Assembly: GCA_045533485.1 (NCBI GenBank)
Contig: JAZSHX010000022.1
Location: 1 to 57,639 of the forward strand
Source of the DNA: Scatosoma sp045533485
GTDB taxonomy: Bacteria; Bacillota; Clostridia; Christensenellales; Borkfalkiaceae
Direction: 5' to 3'
Length of the DNA: 57,639 nucleotides
Shown piece after piece: positions 1 to 8,253 of this stretch; position 1 is the first letter of the stretch; each line of letters starts with the position of its first letter. The notes below the pieces were generated by a model, which saw only the letters and a program-made list of their open reading frames with translations, was not told the origin of the DNA and searched no databases. The translations under genes were made by a program, and so were the position numbers.

Positions 1-1970
1 ACTGCTCCTACGATGGTTGCGAAATTGTCGTCGGCCAACACCATGTTCGTAACTATTTTGGTAACGTCCGTACCCGTAATACCCATACCGACGCCGATGT
101 CCGCCGTTTTAATGGAAGGCGCGTCATTTACGCCGTCGCCCGTCATCGCCGTAACGAAGCCCATCTTTTTCCATGCTGTTACAATACGCGTTTTGTGTTC
201 AGGTTGCACGCGTGCATATACGCTAATATTTTGGAATTGCGCTTCAAATTCTTCATCCGTCATTTGATTGAGCTCCGCGCCCGAAATTGCGCGAATACCA
301 TCGTCCATAATGCCAAGCTCCTTGGCAATCGCGACCGCCGTGTCGATGTGGTCACCCGTTATCATAATCGGACGAATACCTGCTTCTCTGCAACGCGCAA
401 TCGCGTCTTTTACTTCGGGACGTACAGGGTCAATCATACCGCAAAGCCCAACGAAGCAAAGCTCTTTTTCCGCGCTGTCCGTATCCAGCGTTTCAGGAAT
501 TTCCGTCAAAATCTTTTGCGAGCAAGCAAGCACGCGAAGCGCCTTGTCCGCCATCGCCTTATTCGCCGCTAAAATTTGCGCGCGGTATTCGTCCGTCATC
601 GGCACTGCCTTGCCGTCAAGCAAATAATGCGTGCATCTATCCACGATTACGTCGGGAGCGCCTTTGGTGTATTGCACGAACCCGTCCGCTGTTTGATGCA
701 CGGTTGTCATCATTTTACGGCCGGAGTCAAAGGGAATTTCGCCTACGCGCGGGAACGCTTCTTTGAGTTCATATTTAGGTTTTTGCAACTTATTTGCCCA
801 AACGACAAGCGCCGATTCGGTGGGCTCGCCCGTAACTTCGCCGTCCGTTGCAAGCTCCGCATCCGAACAAAGCGACATACCCGTAGCGATATGCGTTTCG
901 TCTTCACCGAAGAAATCGACCACCGTCATTTTATTTTGCGTGAGCGTACCCGTCTTGTCAGAGCAGATAATTTGCGCGCAACCCAGCGTTTCTACCGCCG
1001 TCAATTTACGAATGATTGCATTACGTTTGGACATATTCGTTACGCCGATAGAAAGCACCACGGTCACAACCGCCGCCAAACCTTCGGGGATAGCCGCAAC
1101 CGCAAGCGATACCGCAATCATAAACGAATCGAGCACAAGCTCAAAATCGATAGCGCCGATAGAACGGAGCAGTTGTACGCCGAACACGATTACGGAAATA
1201 CCAAGCACAAGCCACGTAAGCGTTTTGGAAAGCTGACCAAGCTTGCGTTGCAAGGGCGTTTTACCTTCCTGTGCGTCCGCAAGCGCGCCTGCAATTTTGC
1301 CCATTTCCGTATCCATACCCGTTTGCGTAACGACAACGACACCGCGGCCGTAAACGACCACGCTGCCCATATATACCATATTTTTTCTATCGCCAAGCGG
1401 TACTTCCTTTTCATCGCTTAATGTGTCGGCAATTTTATCCACAGGCACGGATTCGCCTGTGAGCGCCGCTTCTTCGATTTTTAAGCTGGCGCTTTCTAAA
1501 ATTCTACCATCAGCTGGCACTGCGTCCCCTGCTTCCAAGAGCACGATGTCGCCAACGACCAAGTCTTCACTGTGCACGGCAATCAGCTTTCCGTCACGAA
1601 TAACCTTTGACGTTGCCGCGGACATTTTTTGCAGGGCTTCGATTGCTTTTTCCGCTTTGCTTTCTTGGAATACGCCAAGCACGGCGTTAATCAACACTAC
1701 CGCAAGAATAATGATAACGTCGGTAGGAAATTCCTTTTCAACCACAGCAAGCACGCCGCTTATCGCCGCCGCTACGATCAAAATAATAATCATAGGATCG
1801 GCAAGCTGTTCTAAAAATCTGCGGACAAGCGATTTTTTCTTGCCTTCGGCAAGCTTATTTTTGCCGTTTGCCTGCAATCGTCTTTCCGCTTCGGCTGCGG
1901 TTAAACCTTGTGTTTGCGAAGAATTTAACCTGCCTAACACTTCGTCCTTTTCTTGACAATATTCTTTCAT
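1..1970 (-). CDS. P-type cation-transporting ATPase (Ca2+/Mn2+ type), 3' end outside window
   Basis: ATP-driven cation pump of the plasma membrane, P-type IIA family (calcium/manganese). About 656 N-terminal residues are present; the C-terminal membrane helices lie beyond base 1. In order: an N-terminal cytosolic stretch, a first membrane pair near residues 58-100, the actuator motif LTGESVP near 172, the ion-site helix with AIPEGLAAVV near 290, the phosphorylation motif CSDKTGT near 335, and TGDGVNDAP near 610. The start is the ATG at 1970, with GGAGGC just upstream. PEGL is typical of Ca2+/Mn2+ pumps. The Mn2+-type riboswitch in its leader argues for Mn2+ export or Mn2+/Ca2+ export, as for Lactococcus YoaB; that substrate is inference. 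Confidence 0.93.
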   Translation of the reverse strand, partial: MKEYCQEKDEVLGRLNSSQTQGLTAAEAERRLQANGKNKLAEGKKKSLVRRFLEQLADPMIIILIVAAAISGVLAVVEKEFPTDVIIILAVVLINAVLGVFQESKAEKAIEALQKMSAATSKVIRDGKLIAVHSEDLVVGDIVLLEAGDAVPADGRILESASLKIEEAALTGESVPVDKIADTLSDEKEVPLGDRKNMVYMGSVVVYGRGVVVVTQTGMDTEMGKIAGALADAQEGKTPLQRKLGQLSKTLTWLVLGISVIVFGVQLLRSIGAIDFELVLDSFMIAVSLAVAAIPEGLAAVVTVVLSIGVTNMSKRNAIIRKLTAVETLGCAQIICSDKTGTLTQNKMTVVDFFGEDETHIATGMSLCSDAELATDGEVTGEPTESALVVWANKLQKPKYELKEAFPRVGEIPFDSGRKMMTTVHQTADGFVQYTKGAPDVIVDRCTHYLLDGKAVPMTDEYRAQILAANKAMADKALRVLACSQKILTEIPETLDTDSAEKELCFVGLCGMIDPVRPEVKDAIARCREAGIRPIMITGDHIDTAVAIAKELGIMDDGIRAISGAELNQMTDEEFEAQFQNISVYARVQPEHKTRIVTAWKKMGFVTAMTGDGVNDAPSIKTADIGVGMGITGTDVTKIVTNMVLADDNFATIVGA

Positions 1971-1984
1971 AATGCCTCCATACC

Positions 1985-2024
1985 ATTAAAAAATAAAATA
2001 CGCCCGAGTGTCATTTATCGGGCG
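1985..2024 (-). terminator. Riboswitch-controlled intrinsic terminator ahead of the P-type ATPase
   Basis: A GC-rich stem (CGCCCGA 2018-2024 pairing with 2001-2007, 10-base loop) is followed on the minus strand by a U-rich tract. It lies between the yybP-ykoY aptamer and the ATPase start, so it is the likely expression platform. Confidence 0.8.
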
Positions 2025-2027
2025 TTA

Positions 2028-2158
2028 CGTTTCACTTGTGCGCACGCATAGCCGTCCTGCCATACGTGAGTCTTGCAAATTAAGACAAGCCATACCAAAA
2101 AGGTTGTGTTGTTGACTTGCCGCGCTGTTTTACGCTTGCTACTCCCCCACGGGTTGAG
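2028..2158 (-). ncRNA. yybP-ykoY manganese riboswitch
   Basis: Minus-strand leader RNA of the P-type ATPase. It shows the hallmark GGGGAGUAGC near the 5' end, then GUCAACAAC and GCAAGACU, with a short closing helix (CGUG with CACG) around the aptamer. Known members bind Mn2+ and turn on efflux pumps and exporters by preventing termination. A terminator hairpin follows at 2001-2024. The aptamer edges are approximate. Confidence 0.85.
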
Positions 2159-2161
2159 TAT

Positions 2162-2190
2162 AGTTTACCACATTTTTCCGCGTTTGTCAA
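2162..2190 (-). promoter_or_regulatory. Sigma-A promoter of the riboswitch/ATPase unit
   Basis: Minus strand: -35 TTGACA at 2185-2190, 17-base spacer, -10 TAAACT at 2162-2167. Transcription would start near 2155, just ahead of the aptamer. Confidence 0.75.
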
Positions 2191-2213
2191 TAGGTTGCGC
2201 AAATTTTTTAAGA

Positions 2214-2999
2214 TTATTCTTCGTCGGGAAGATCTACGTTGTGATATACGTTTTGCACGTCGTCGAGTTCTTCCAAAGCGTCAAGCATTTTTTCAAACGT
2301 TGCCACCTTATCCGCGGGCAACGTGATTTTGTTTTGGGGAATCATTGCAACTTCCGCTTGTACGAAACGAATTTTCGGTTCTTCTTCTTCGTTTCTCTTC
2401 TTGGGCGCAGCTGCCATCAATTCCGCGTTTTTATCTTCCAAATACTTGCGAACTTCCGAGAAGGTTTCGGGCGTCGTGAAGATCTCATACACGTCGTCGC
2501 TTGCCACTACGTCGTCCGCGCCTGCTTCCAACGCGTATTCCGTCATCGTGTCTTCGTCAAGCTCTACCGTTCTTTCCACAACGATATAGCCCTTGTTATC
2601 AAAGTTATACGATACGCAACCCGTTTGACCGAGCTGACCGCCGTTTTTCGACAAAATAGCGCGTACGTCGCCTGCCGTTCTATTGATATTGTCGGTAAGC
2701 GTCGTGATGATAACCGCCGAACCCGCTACGCCGTATCCTTCATAGGTAAGTTCTTTATAATCCGCACCGCTCATTTCGCCCGACGCTTTTTTAATGCTGC
2801 GTTGAATATTGTCGTTGGGCATATTCGCCGCTTTTGCTTTTGCGATAATATCGGCAAGCTTGCTGTTGGTGTCGGGGTTAGGGTTGCTCTTTGCCGCTAC
2901 GGCGATTTCTCTGCCAAGCTTGGTGAAAATTCTGCCTTTCGCTGCGTCTGCTTTACCTTTTTTTGCTTGAATATTGTGCCATTTGCTATGTCCTGACAT
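2214..2999 (-). CDS. yebC: YebC/PmpR-family protein
   Basis: 261 residues, slightly longer than the usual 240-250. It begins with the family signature MSGHSKWHNIQAKKGKAD and has the acidic C-terminal part typical of YebC/TACO1 proteins. Family members act as DNA-binding regulators or as translation activators that help ribosomes through proline stretches; which applies here cannot be told from sequence. The start is supported by AAGGAG eight bases upstream. It lies 27 bases downstream of the trmH-like gene and is probably cotranscribed with it. Confidence 0.93.
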   Translation of the reverse strand: MSGHSKWHNIQAKKGKADAAKGRIFTKLGREIAVAAKSNPNPDTNSKLADIIAKAKAANMPNDNIQRSIKKASGEMSGADYKELTYEGYGVAGSAVIITTLTDNINRTAGDVRAILSKNGGQLGQTGCVSYNFDNKGYIVVERTVELDEDTMTEYALEAGADDVVASDDVYEIFTTPETFSEVRKYLEDKNAELMAAAPKKRNEEEEPKIRFVQAEVAMIPQNKITLPADKVATFEKMLDALEELDDVQNVYHNVDLPDEE

Positions 3000-3026
3000 A
3001 TTGAAAACTCCTTATTTTCGTATAAA

Positions 3027-3785
3027 TTATTGTTTGAAAACGTCCATTTTTAACGCGTACATAAGTATCCCTGCCGAAACCGCCGCGTTTAAGCTTTCCT
3101 GCGTGGATTGCATAGGAATTTTTACCACCGAATTTGCCGCGTCCATCGTCGCTTGCGAAATGCCGTTGGCTTCGTTACCGATCGCAAGCGCAAACGCTTT
3201 TGGGGGCGTGAAAGAAAATACGTTTACCCCATCCATGTCCGCAACGACGATAGGCATATCGCGCAAAACGGATAAAATTTCTTCGCGTGTACCTATATAC
3301 AATTTCGTGAAAAATAAACCGCTCATACTCGCGCGCACGCATTTAGGCGCGTACGCGTCCGCGCATTCCTTTGTTAAATAAATCTCTTCATACCCAGCCG
3401 CATTTGCACTGCGGATAATTGCCCCGACGTTACCGGGATCGGAAACGCCGTCTAAAAAAAGACAGCTTTTGGTGGGCGTTTGCAAGGGCGTTTGCGGAAT
3501 TTTTACCCGACAAAGCACGCCTTGCGGCGTTTTTTCATCGGACAAAAATCGCATAACGTCTTGACTGACCGTAACGATTTTATCTTCGTAGTCCAAAAGA
3601 AAATCCCTTTCGCCTGCGTAGGTATCGCAAAGGAATATACGCTCAATTTCAAAACGGCTGTTTACGCACTCGCGCGTCATTTTTACGCCTTCCACAAGGA
3701 AAAGCGCGTGTTCTTTCCTGCCCTTTTTCTCTTTCAAGGACGCCGTTTCTTTGATAAGCGGATTGTTTTTTGACGTTAAAATCAT
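3027..3785 (-). CDS. TrmH/SpoU-family RNA 2'-O-methyltransferase
   Basis: 252 residues from the chosen start. An N-terminal substrate-binding part (from ILTSKNNPLIK) is followed by the SPOUT knot domain with all three motifs: DGVSDPGNVGAIIRSANAAG, ALAIGNEANGIS and the C-terminal IPMQSTQESLNAAVSAGI. It probably methylates a ribose in 23S rRNA using SAM; the target base is unknown. A longer reading from 3836 would run through the rplT terminator hairpin (3803-3830), so the ATG at 3785 is preferred although its ribosome site (AGGAA) is close. A TrmH-like gene after infC-rpmI-rplT is common in Firmicutes. Confidence 0.9.
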   Translation of the reverse strand: MILTSKNNPLIKETASLKEKKGRKEHALFLVEGVKMTRECVNSRFEIERIFLCDTYAGERDFLLDYEDKIVTVSQDVMRFLSDEKTPQGVLCRVKIPQTPLQTPTKSCLFLDGVSDPGNVGAIIRSANAAGYEEIYLTKECADAYAPKCVRASMSGLFFTKLYIGTREEILSVLRDMPIVVADMDGVNVFSFTPPKAFALAIGNEANGISQATMDAANSVVKIPMQSTQESLNAAVSAGILMYALKMDVFKQ

Positions 3786-3789
3786 TTTC

Positions 3790-3831
3790 CTAAAAAATAA
3801 TGAAAAAGCCTTTTGGATAAAAGGCTTTTTT
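3790..3831 (-). terminator. Intrinsic terminator after rplT
   Basis: A perfect stem, AAAAAGCCTTTT at 3803-3814 with AAAAGGCTTTTT at 3819-3830 and a 4-base loop, followed by T-rich sequence on the minus strand. It begins eight bases after the rplT stop. Confidence 0.8.
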
Positions 3832-3838
3832 CGCAAAG

Positions 3839-4189
3839 TTAAAGTGCTGCTTTCGCTTTTTCAACAAGTTGTGCGAACGCAGGAGCGTCGTTTACCGCCA
3901 AGTCTGCAAGCACTTTTCTGTTAAGGTTGATACCTGCAACGGAAAGGCCGTGCATAAACTTGCTGTAAGACAAACCGTTTTGTCTGGTAGCCGCATTGAT
4001 TCTTGCAATCCAAAGACGGCGGAAATCTCTCTTTCTTCTTCTTCTACCGATGAACGCATAGTTCAACGACTTCATAACCGCTTCACGAGCGATTCTGTAC
4101 GATTTGCTCTTGTTGCCATAGTAACCTTTGGCAAGCTTCAAAATTTTTCTACGCTTTTTAACAGCGTTCACTGCTCTCTTAATACGCAT
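3839..4189 (-). CDS. rplT: 50S ribosomal protein L20
   Basis: 116 residues, the usual length. The very basic N-terminal extension (MRIKRAVNAVKKRRKILKLA) and the globular C-terminal half with NRKVLADLAV are typical. L20 is needed early in 50S assembly. In Firmicutes it also represses its own operon by binding the infC leader. It follows rpmI by 18 bases in the order infC-rpmI-rplT. Confidence 0.98.
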   Translation of the reverse strand: MRIKRAVNAVKKRRKILKLAKGYYGNKSKSYRIAREAVMKSLNYAFIGRRRRKRDFRRLWIARINAATRQNGLSYSKFMHGLSVAGINLNRKVLADLAVNDAPAFAQLVEKAKAAL

Positions 4190-4207
4190 ATTCCACTATC
4201 CTCCTTC

Positions 4208-4408
4208 TTATTTCTTGTAAGGCATCATGCTCTTCACGGTGCTTTCTCTGGTGGAGTCAACAAGCGTAACTTGACGCAAGTTTCTCTTTCTCTTTCTGTT
4301 CTTGGTTTCTGCTTTGTGGTTCTTACCGCTGTGCGCTCTGTTTACTTTGCCGGAACCGGTAAGCCAAAAACGCTTTTTCGTACTGCTATGAGTTTTTTGT
4401 TTAGGCAT
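4208..4408 (-). CDS. rpmI: 50S ribosomal protein L35
   Basis: 66 residues, standard size. It has the conserved start MPKQKTHSSTKKRFWLTGSGKV and the tail VKSMMPYKK. It lies between infC and rplT in the conserved ribosomal operon. Confidence 0.98.
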   Translation of the reverse strand: MPKQKTHSSTKKRFWLTGSGKVNRAHSGKNHKAETKNRKRKRNLRQVTLVDSTRESTVKSMMPYKK

Positions 4409-4482
4409 ATCTTTATCCTCCGAATTTTTTTACTATTTTATAAACAACCCTTAAAAGAGCTTGTCCACTTGTTTTACTGCGA

Positions 4483-4992
4483 TTATTTCGCAGGGGAAAG
4501 AATCATCAAAATGTTTCTTCCTTCCGTTTTGGGTGCTTTATCCATCACGGCTTTGCCGTTAAGAAGCGCGAAGAAACGGTTCATAACGTCAATACCCATC
4601 GACGCGTGCGCTTGCTGCCTGCCGCGCATACGGATAGACACCTTTACCTTGTTGCCGTCGCCAAGCATTTCCACCGTCTTTTTCGCTTTTACGTTGAGAT
4701 CGCCAACGTCAATCGTCATCGACAAATAGATTTCTTTGAGTTCCACCACTTTTTGGTTTTTGCGGTTTTCCTTTTCCTTTTTCGCTTGCTCGAATTTGAA
4801 CTTACCGTAGTTCATAATTTTGCATACGGGCGGTACGGCGTTAGGAGAAATTTTTACAAGATCCAAATTTTCTTCTTCAGCCAAGCGCAATGCTTCCGCC
4901 GCGCTCATAATACCAAGCTGTTCGCCTTGTGCGGAAATTACTCTCACTTCTCTGTCACGAATAAATTCGTTGATTTGATGTTGGTCTTTTAT
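4483..4992 (-). CDS. infC: Translation initiation factor IF-3 (probable AUA start)
   Basis: About 169 residues with the two IF-3 domains: the N-terminal part with DREVRVISAQGEQLGIM and the C-terminal part with VSIRMRGRQQAH. IF-3 checks start codons on the 30S subunit. No ATG lies in frame near the beginning. A GTG at 5007 is possible, but the only good ribosome site (GAGGT, 5001-5005) overlaps that GTG and sits 8 bases before an ATA codon at 4990-4992. Homology starts just after it (INEFIRDREVRV). I therefore place the start at ATA. infC is known to use rare codons such as AUU so that IF-3 limits its own synthesis. Confidence 0.9.
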   Translation of the reverse strand: MKDQHQINEFIRDREVRVISAQGEQLGIMSAAEALRLAEEENLDLVKISPNAVPPVCKIMNYGKFKFEQAKKEKENRKNQKVVELKEIYLSMTIDVGDLNVKAKKTVEMLGDGNKVKVSIRMRGRQQAHASMGIDVMNRFFALLNGKAVMDKAPKTEGRNILMILSPAK

Positions 4993-5008
4993 GGTAGTAT
5001 ACCTCACG

Positions 5009-5043
5009 AAAAAATTAAAAAGGACTGCTAATGCGCAATCCTT
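5009..5043 (-). terminator. Attenuator hairpin in the infC leader
   Basis: Minus strand stem AAGGATTGC (5035-5043) with GCAGTCCTT (5020-5028, one G-U pair), six-base loop, then a U-rich run. It ends just before the infC ribosome site, as expected for transcription attenuation by L20. Confidence 0.75.
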
Positions 5044-5142
5044 CCCTTTCGAAACGCCACAATATGCCCATCAAGGGCTGTGGAGATGTATCGAGCCGTA
5101 CCGATCAAAATCGCACGGCGAGAAGGTTCGCTTCTGCTTAGC
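5044..5142 (-). ncRNA. L20-type autoregulatory leader of infC-rpmI-rplT
   Basis: The untranslated leader of about 135 bases between the promoter and infC contains the AGCGAACCTTCTCGCCGTGCG block often seen in Firmicute IF-3 leaders, then paired segments and the attenuator hairpin. In this group L20 binds the leader and promotes termination. Assigned by position, order of elements and general similarity, so the edges are approximate. Confidence 0.65.
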
Positions 5143-5148
5143 TTGTAT

Positions 5149-5178
5149 ATAATACCACAATCGCAAACCTTCCGTCAA
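5149..5178 (-). promoter_or_regulatory. Promoter of infC-rpmI-rplT
   Basis: Minus strand: -35 TTGACG at 5173-5178, 18-base spacer, -10 TATTAT at 5149-5154. Confidence 0.65.
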
Positions 5179-5207
5179 GCAAATTACACGGCTTTTTTTA
5201 AAATTTT

Positions 5208-6026
5208 TTAAGAATTTTTATTTTCTAAACGCGCCCTGAAATATTTCGCACATTCCACCGCCGTTTTCGTATAAACAGGCAACAGCGCGTCAGGTACATC
5301 CCTATAAAACGAACCCGTTTCCAGCATAATATCGCCGTGATAGCCCACCTTTTTCAATTCTTCGATAATTTCTTCAAAATTGATTTTATAGGTAAACGGC
5401 AAACCGTGGTTATCGCGGATTTGGTCGCAATCGTGCAAGTGGATTGCCTGCAATCTTTCTCCCATCGTGCGTATCATTTCCACGGCGCTGGTTTTATTTT
5501 GCGCCATTTCCGCGTGCCCCGTATCCAAACAAAATACGAACACGTCCTTAGGCAAAGCGTCCAAAATTGCCTTAATATGCGTAGGATGCGAACCGATATC
5601 GCGCGTCATATTTTCCACGCCGATTTTCACCCCCGCCTTTCTTGCGTGCGGTTCAAGCGCTTGGAAAAGCATAATATTTTCTTCTATCGTATATTCCACC
5701 GACGTATGCACGACGCAAACCTTTGCCCCAAGCGCGCCGCTAATTTCTATCGAACGCACGATTTGCGCAAACATATCCTTATTGAACGCTTCGTCGCCGT
5801 TTTTCGCCGTGGGGAACGGCGCGTGCGTTTGATGGCATACGATACCTATGCTTTCGCTGTACGCGCGAAATGCTTTGGCTTTTTCTACATAGTCAGTTGT
5901 ACCAAAAGGCACTGCGCCTGCGTACATCGTAAAATCATACGCATCAAAACCGCACGCTTTCAAAAACGCCACCGTCGTTTTATCATCGAAGCGTTCAAAA
6001 TATTTTGTCGCCGTGGAAATATACAT
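5208..6026 (-). CDS. Sugar phosphate isomerase/epimerase-like TIM-barrel protein
   Basis: 272 residues of the xylose isomerase-like/AP endonuclease 2 TIM-barrel superfamily. Visible metal-site segments are GVENMTRD, FCLDTGHAEM, IHLHDCD and MLETGSF, supplying the Glu-Asp-His-Glu ligands of this fold. Members isomerise or epimerise keto sugars, such as hydroxypyruvate isomerase or tagatose/ribulose epimerases, but the substrate cannot be named here. It starts 12 bases after the thrS stop and is probably read through from the thrS T-box unit; there is no obvious functional link to thrS. Confidence 0.82.
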   Translation of the reverse strand: MYISTATKYFERFDDKTTVAFLKACGFDAYDFTMYAGAVPFGTTDYVEKAKAFRAYSESIGIVCHQTHAPFPTAKNGDEAFNKDMFAQIVRSIEISGALGAKVCVVHTSVEYTIEENIMLFQALEPHARKAGVKIGVENMTRDIGSHPTHIKAILDALPKDVFVFCLDTGHAEMAQNKTSAVEMIRTMGERLQAIHLHDCDQIRDNHGLPFTYKINFEEIIEELKKVGYHGDIMLETGSFYRDVPDALLPVYTKTAVECAKYFRARLENKNS

Positions 6027-6038
6027 TGTTATACCCGT

Positions 6039-7943
6039 TTAGAATACTTTTTTATCTACGATATCCGCTTTCACGGTTTGGATAAATTCGTCCGCGTCCA
6101 CCACCGATTGTTCCCCGTCGCGACGGCGAACTGCCACTTGGCCTGCTTCCATTTCCTTATCGCCCAAAACCAGCATATAAGGCACTTTTTCCATTTGCGC
6201 TTCACGGATTTTATAGCCGATTTTCTCGTTTCTATCGTCTACGGATACACGTACCCCTACCGCTTTCATCTTTGCGCAAAGTTCGTTTGCATAAGCAAGC
6301 TGTCTGTCGGTAATCGGCAAAATTTTCACTTGCGTGGGCGAAAGCCATACGGGGAATTTGCCTGCAAAATGTTCGATTAAGATACCGATAAAGCGTTCAA
6401 TCGAACCGAACGCTACGCGGTGCACCATGATAGGACGGTGTTTTGCGCCGTCTTCGCCGATATATTCCATTTCAAAGCGTTGGGGAAGCTGGAAGTCCAG
6501 CTGAATGGTACCGCATTGCCACGTTCTGCCGATAGAATCTTCCAAGTGGAAGTCGATTTTCGGTCCGTAGAAAGCGCCGTCGCCTTCGTTGATAACATAG
6601 CTAAGCCCCAAATCGTCCAAAGCGTTTTTCAACGCGTCGGTTGCGGTGTTCCAGTCTTCGTCGCTGCCCATACTGTTTTCGGGACGCGTGGAAAGCTCCA
6701 CGTGATACTTAAACCCAAACAGCGTGTACACTTCGTTAATCAAACGCACTACGCCCTTGATTTCGTCCTTGATTTGTTCGGGCATCATAAAGATATGCGC
6801 GTCGTCCTGCGTGAAGCAACGCACGCGGAAAAGACCGTGTAATTGACCGGATTTTTCGTGGCGGTGTACAAGTCCAAGCTCACCCATACGGATAGGCAAA
6901 TCTTTATAGCTGTGCGGTTCGTTTTTGTAAACCAAAATAGAACCGGGGCAGTTCATGGGTTTAATCGCGAAGTCTTCTTCGTCCACTTTCGTCGTATACA
7001 TGTTGTCACGGTAGTGATACCAGTGCCCTGACGTTTCCCAAAGCGTTTTGTTGAGCATAATGGGCGTGTTTACTTCCACGTACCCGTCGCGCGTGTGAAT
7101 TTCGCGCCAGTAAGAAATCAGCTCGTTTTTCAAAACCATACCGTTGGGCAGGAAGAAAGGCAAGCCCTTTCCTTCGTTCAAAATAGCAAACAGTTTGAGT
7201 TCTTTGCCAAGCTTGGTGTGGTCGCGCTTTTTCGCTTCTTCCAGCATCGTGAAATACGCTTCCATTTCGTCCTTTTTCGCAAAAGCCGTACCGTAAATAC
7301 GGGTGAGCATTTTGTTGTGTTCGTCGCCGCGCCAGTATGCACCGGCGATACTCGTCAAACGGAACGCCTTGATTTTGCCCGTAGACGGCAAGTGCGGACC
7401 GCGGCACAAATCGGTGAAGTTGCCTTGTTTGTAGAAGGAAATTTCTTCCCCTTCGGGCAAATCTTGAATAAGCTCCACCTTATAATTTTCTTTATAGCTT
7501 TCCATGAGCGCAATCGCTTCGTTTCTGGGCAAGCTAAAACGTTCAACAGGCAAATTGCTCTTGATAATTTTTTGCATTTCCGTTTGGATTTTTTCCAAAT
7601 CCGCTTGCGTGATGGGCGTTACGAAATCGATATCGTAATAAAACCCGTTTTCAATCACGGGCCCGATAGCCAGCTTGCAAGTGGGATAAATAGTTTTTAA
7701 GGCTTGCGCAAGCACATGTGCGCAGGTGTGGCGATATACTGCAAGCCCTTCTTTATCTTTCAGCGTGATGATTTCCAGCTTGTCGTCTTCGTTTAATACG
7801 TGCGCTAAGTCCACGAGTTGGTCGTTTACTTTTGCGCATACGGCGTTTCTTGCCAAGCCTTCGGAAATTGCCATCGCCGCTTGCATGGCGGTTGCGCCGT
7901 TTTCCAGCGCTATGCTTTCTCCGTTTTTCAAAATTACGTTCAT
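6039..7943 (-). CDS. thrS: Threonyl-tRNA synthetase
   Basis: 634 residues, full length. In order: the TGS domain (residues 1-60), the editing domain with the zinc motif HTCAHVLAQAL near 72, the class II catalytic core with MNCPGS and RMGELGLVHRHEKSGQLHG, and the C-terminal anticodon-binding domain (VKILPITDRQ onward). It charges tRNA-Thr. The start is backed by GGAGG seven bases upstream. Expression is controlled by the upstream Thr T-box. Confidence 0.98.
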   Translation of the reverse strand: MNVILKNGESIALENGATAMQAAMAISEGLARNAVCAKVNDQLVDLAHVLNEDDKLEIITLKDKEGLAVYRHTCAHVLAQALKTIYPTCKLAIGPVIENGFYYDIDFVTPITQADLEKIQTEMQKIIKSNLPVERFSLPRNEAIALMESYKENYKVELIQDLPEGEEISFYKQGNFTDLCRGPHLPSTGKIKAFRLTSIAGAYWRGDEHNKMLTRIYGTAFAKKDEMEAYFTMLEEAKKRDHTKLGKELKLFAILNEGKGLPFFLPNGMVLKNELISYWREIHTRDGYVEVNTPIMLNKTLWETSGHWYHYRDNMYTTKVDEEDFAIKPMNCPGSILVYKNEPHSYKDLPIRMGELGLVHRHEKSGQLHGLFRVRCFTQDDAHIFMMPEQIKDEIKGVVRLINEVYTLFGFKYHVELSTRPENSMGSDEDWNTATDALKNALDDLGLSYVINEGDGAFYGPKIDFHLEDSIGRTWQCGTIQLDFQLPQRFEMEYIGEDGAKHRPIMVHRVAFGSIERFIGILIEHFAGKFPVWLSPTQVKILPITDRQLAYANELCAKMKAVGVRVSVDDRNEKIGYKIREAQMEKVPYMLVLGDKEMEAGQVAVRRRDGEQSVVDADEFIQTVKADIVDKKVF

Positions 7944-7983
7944 AATATTTCCTCCGTTTTACCGTGTTTTTTTCGTTTGCAAA

Positions 7984-8020
7984 TAAAAAATCCTTAAACC
8001 CCGTCTATGGGATTTAAGGA
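7984..8020 (-). terminator. T-box terminator hairpin of thrS
   Basis: A long stem (8009-8020 with 7991-8001) followed by a run of U on the minus strand. Its 5' arm follows the T-box sequence, the standard arrangement where charged tRNA lets the terminator form. Confidence 0.85.
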
Positions 8021-8190
8021 CGCATATACTGCGCGGTTCCACCTTAATTGTCGGGAAAATTCCCAACCGCTCTTTTTATCTATTTAATTTCGCATAACGC
8101 AAAGTGGTTTCGCTTTTCGATTTGTATTGCCTGCCTTACAGCCAAGGGCAAACTCTCTGTAAATACGCGTCGACGCTACTTGTCTTTACA
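8021..8190 (-). ncRNA. T-box riboswitch (Thr) controlling thrS
   Basis: The minus-strand leader contains the T-box core AAGGTGGAACCGCG (8033-8046), the distal stem I AGAGAG region and a specifier loop reading GAA-ACC-A, with the ACC codon at 8106-8108, which specifies threonine. Uncharged tRNA-Thr would pair with ACC and, through its CCA end, with the T-box bulge, so the thrS genes are transcribed. It occupies most of the roughly 310-base gap between thrS and ytxC. Confidence 0.92.
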
Positions 8191-8196
8191 AATAGT

Positions 8197-8226
8197 ATTC
8201 TACTGCATTTATAAGGGTTTTGTCAA
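8197..8226 (-). promoter_or_regulatory. Promoter of the thrS T-box unit
   Basis: Minus strand: -35 TTGACA at 8221-8226, 18-base spacer, -10 TAGAAT at 8197-8202. Confidence 0.75.
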
Positions 8227-8253
8227 CTGTTTTTTGCGGTATTTTTGCAATTT

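Noticed and set aside
576..1421. 281-residue plus-strand ORF
   Set aside because: It lies entirely opposite the P-type ATPase, whose reading frame carries all family motifs.
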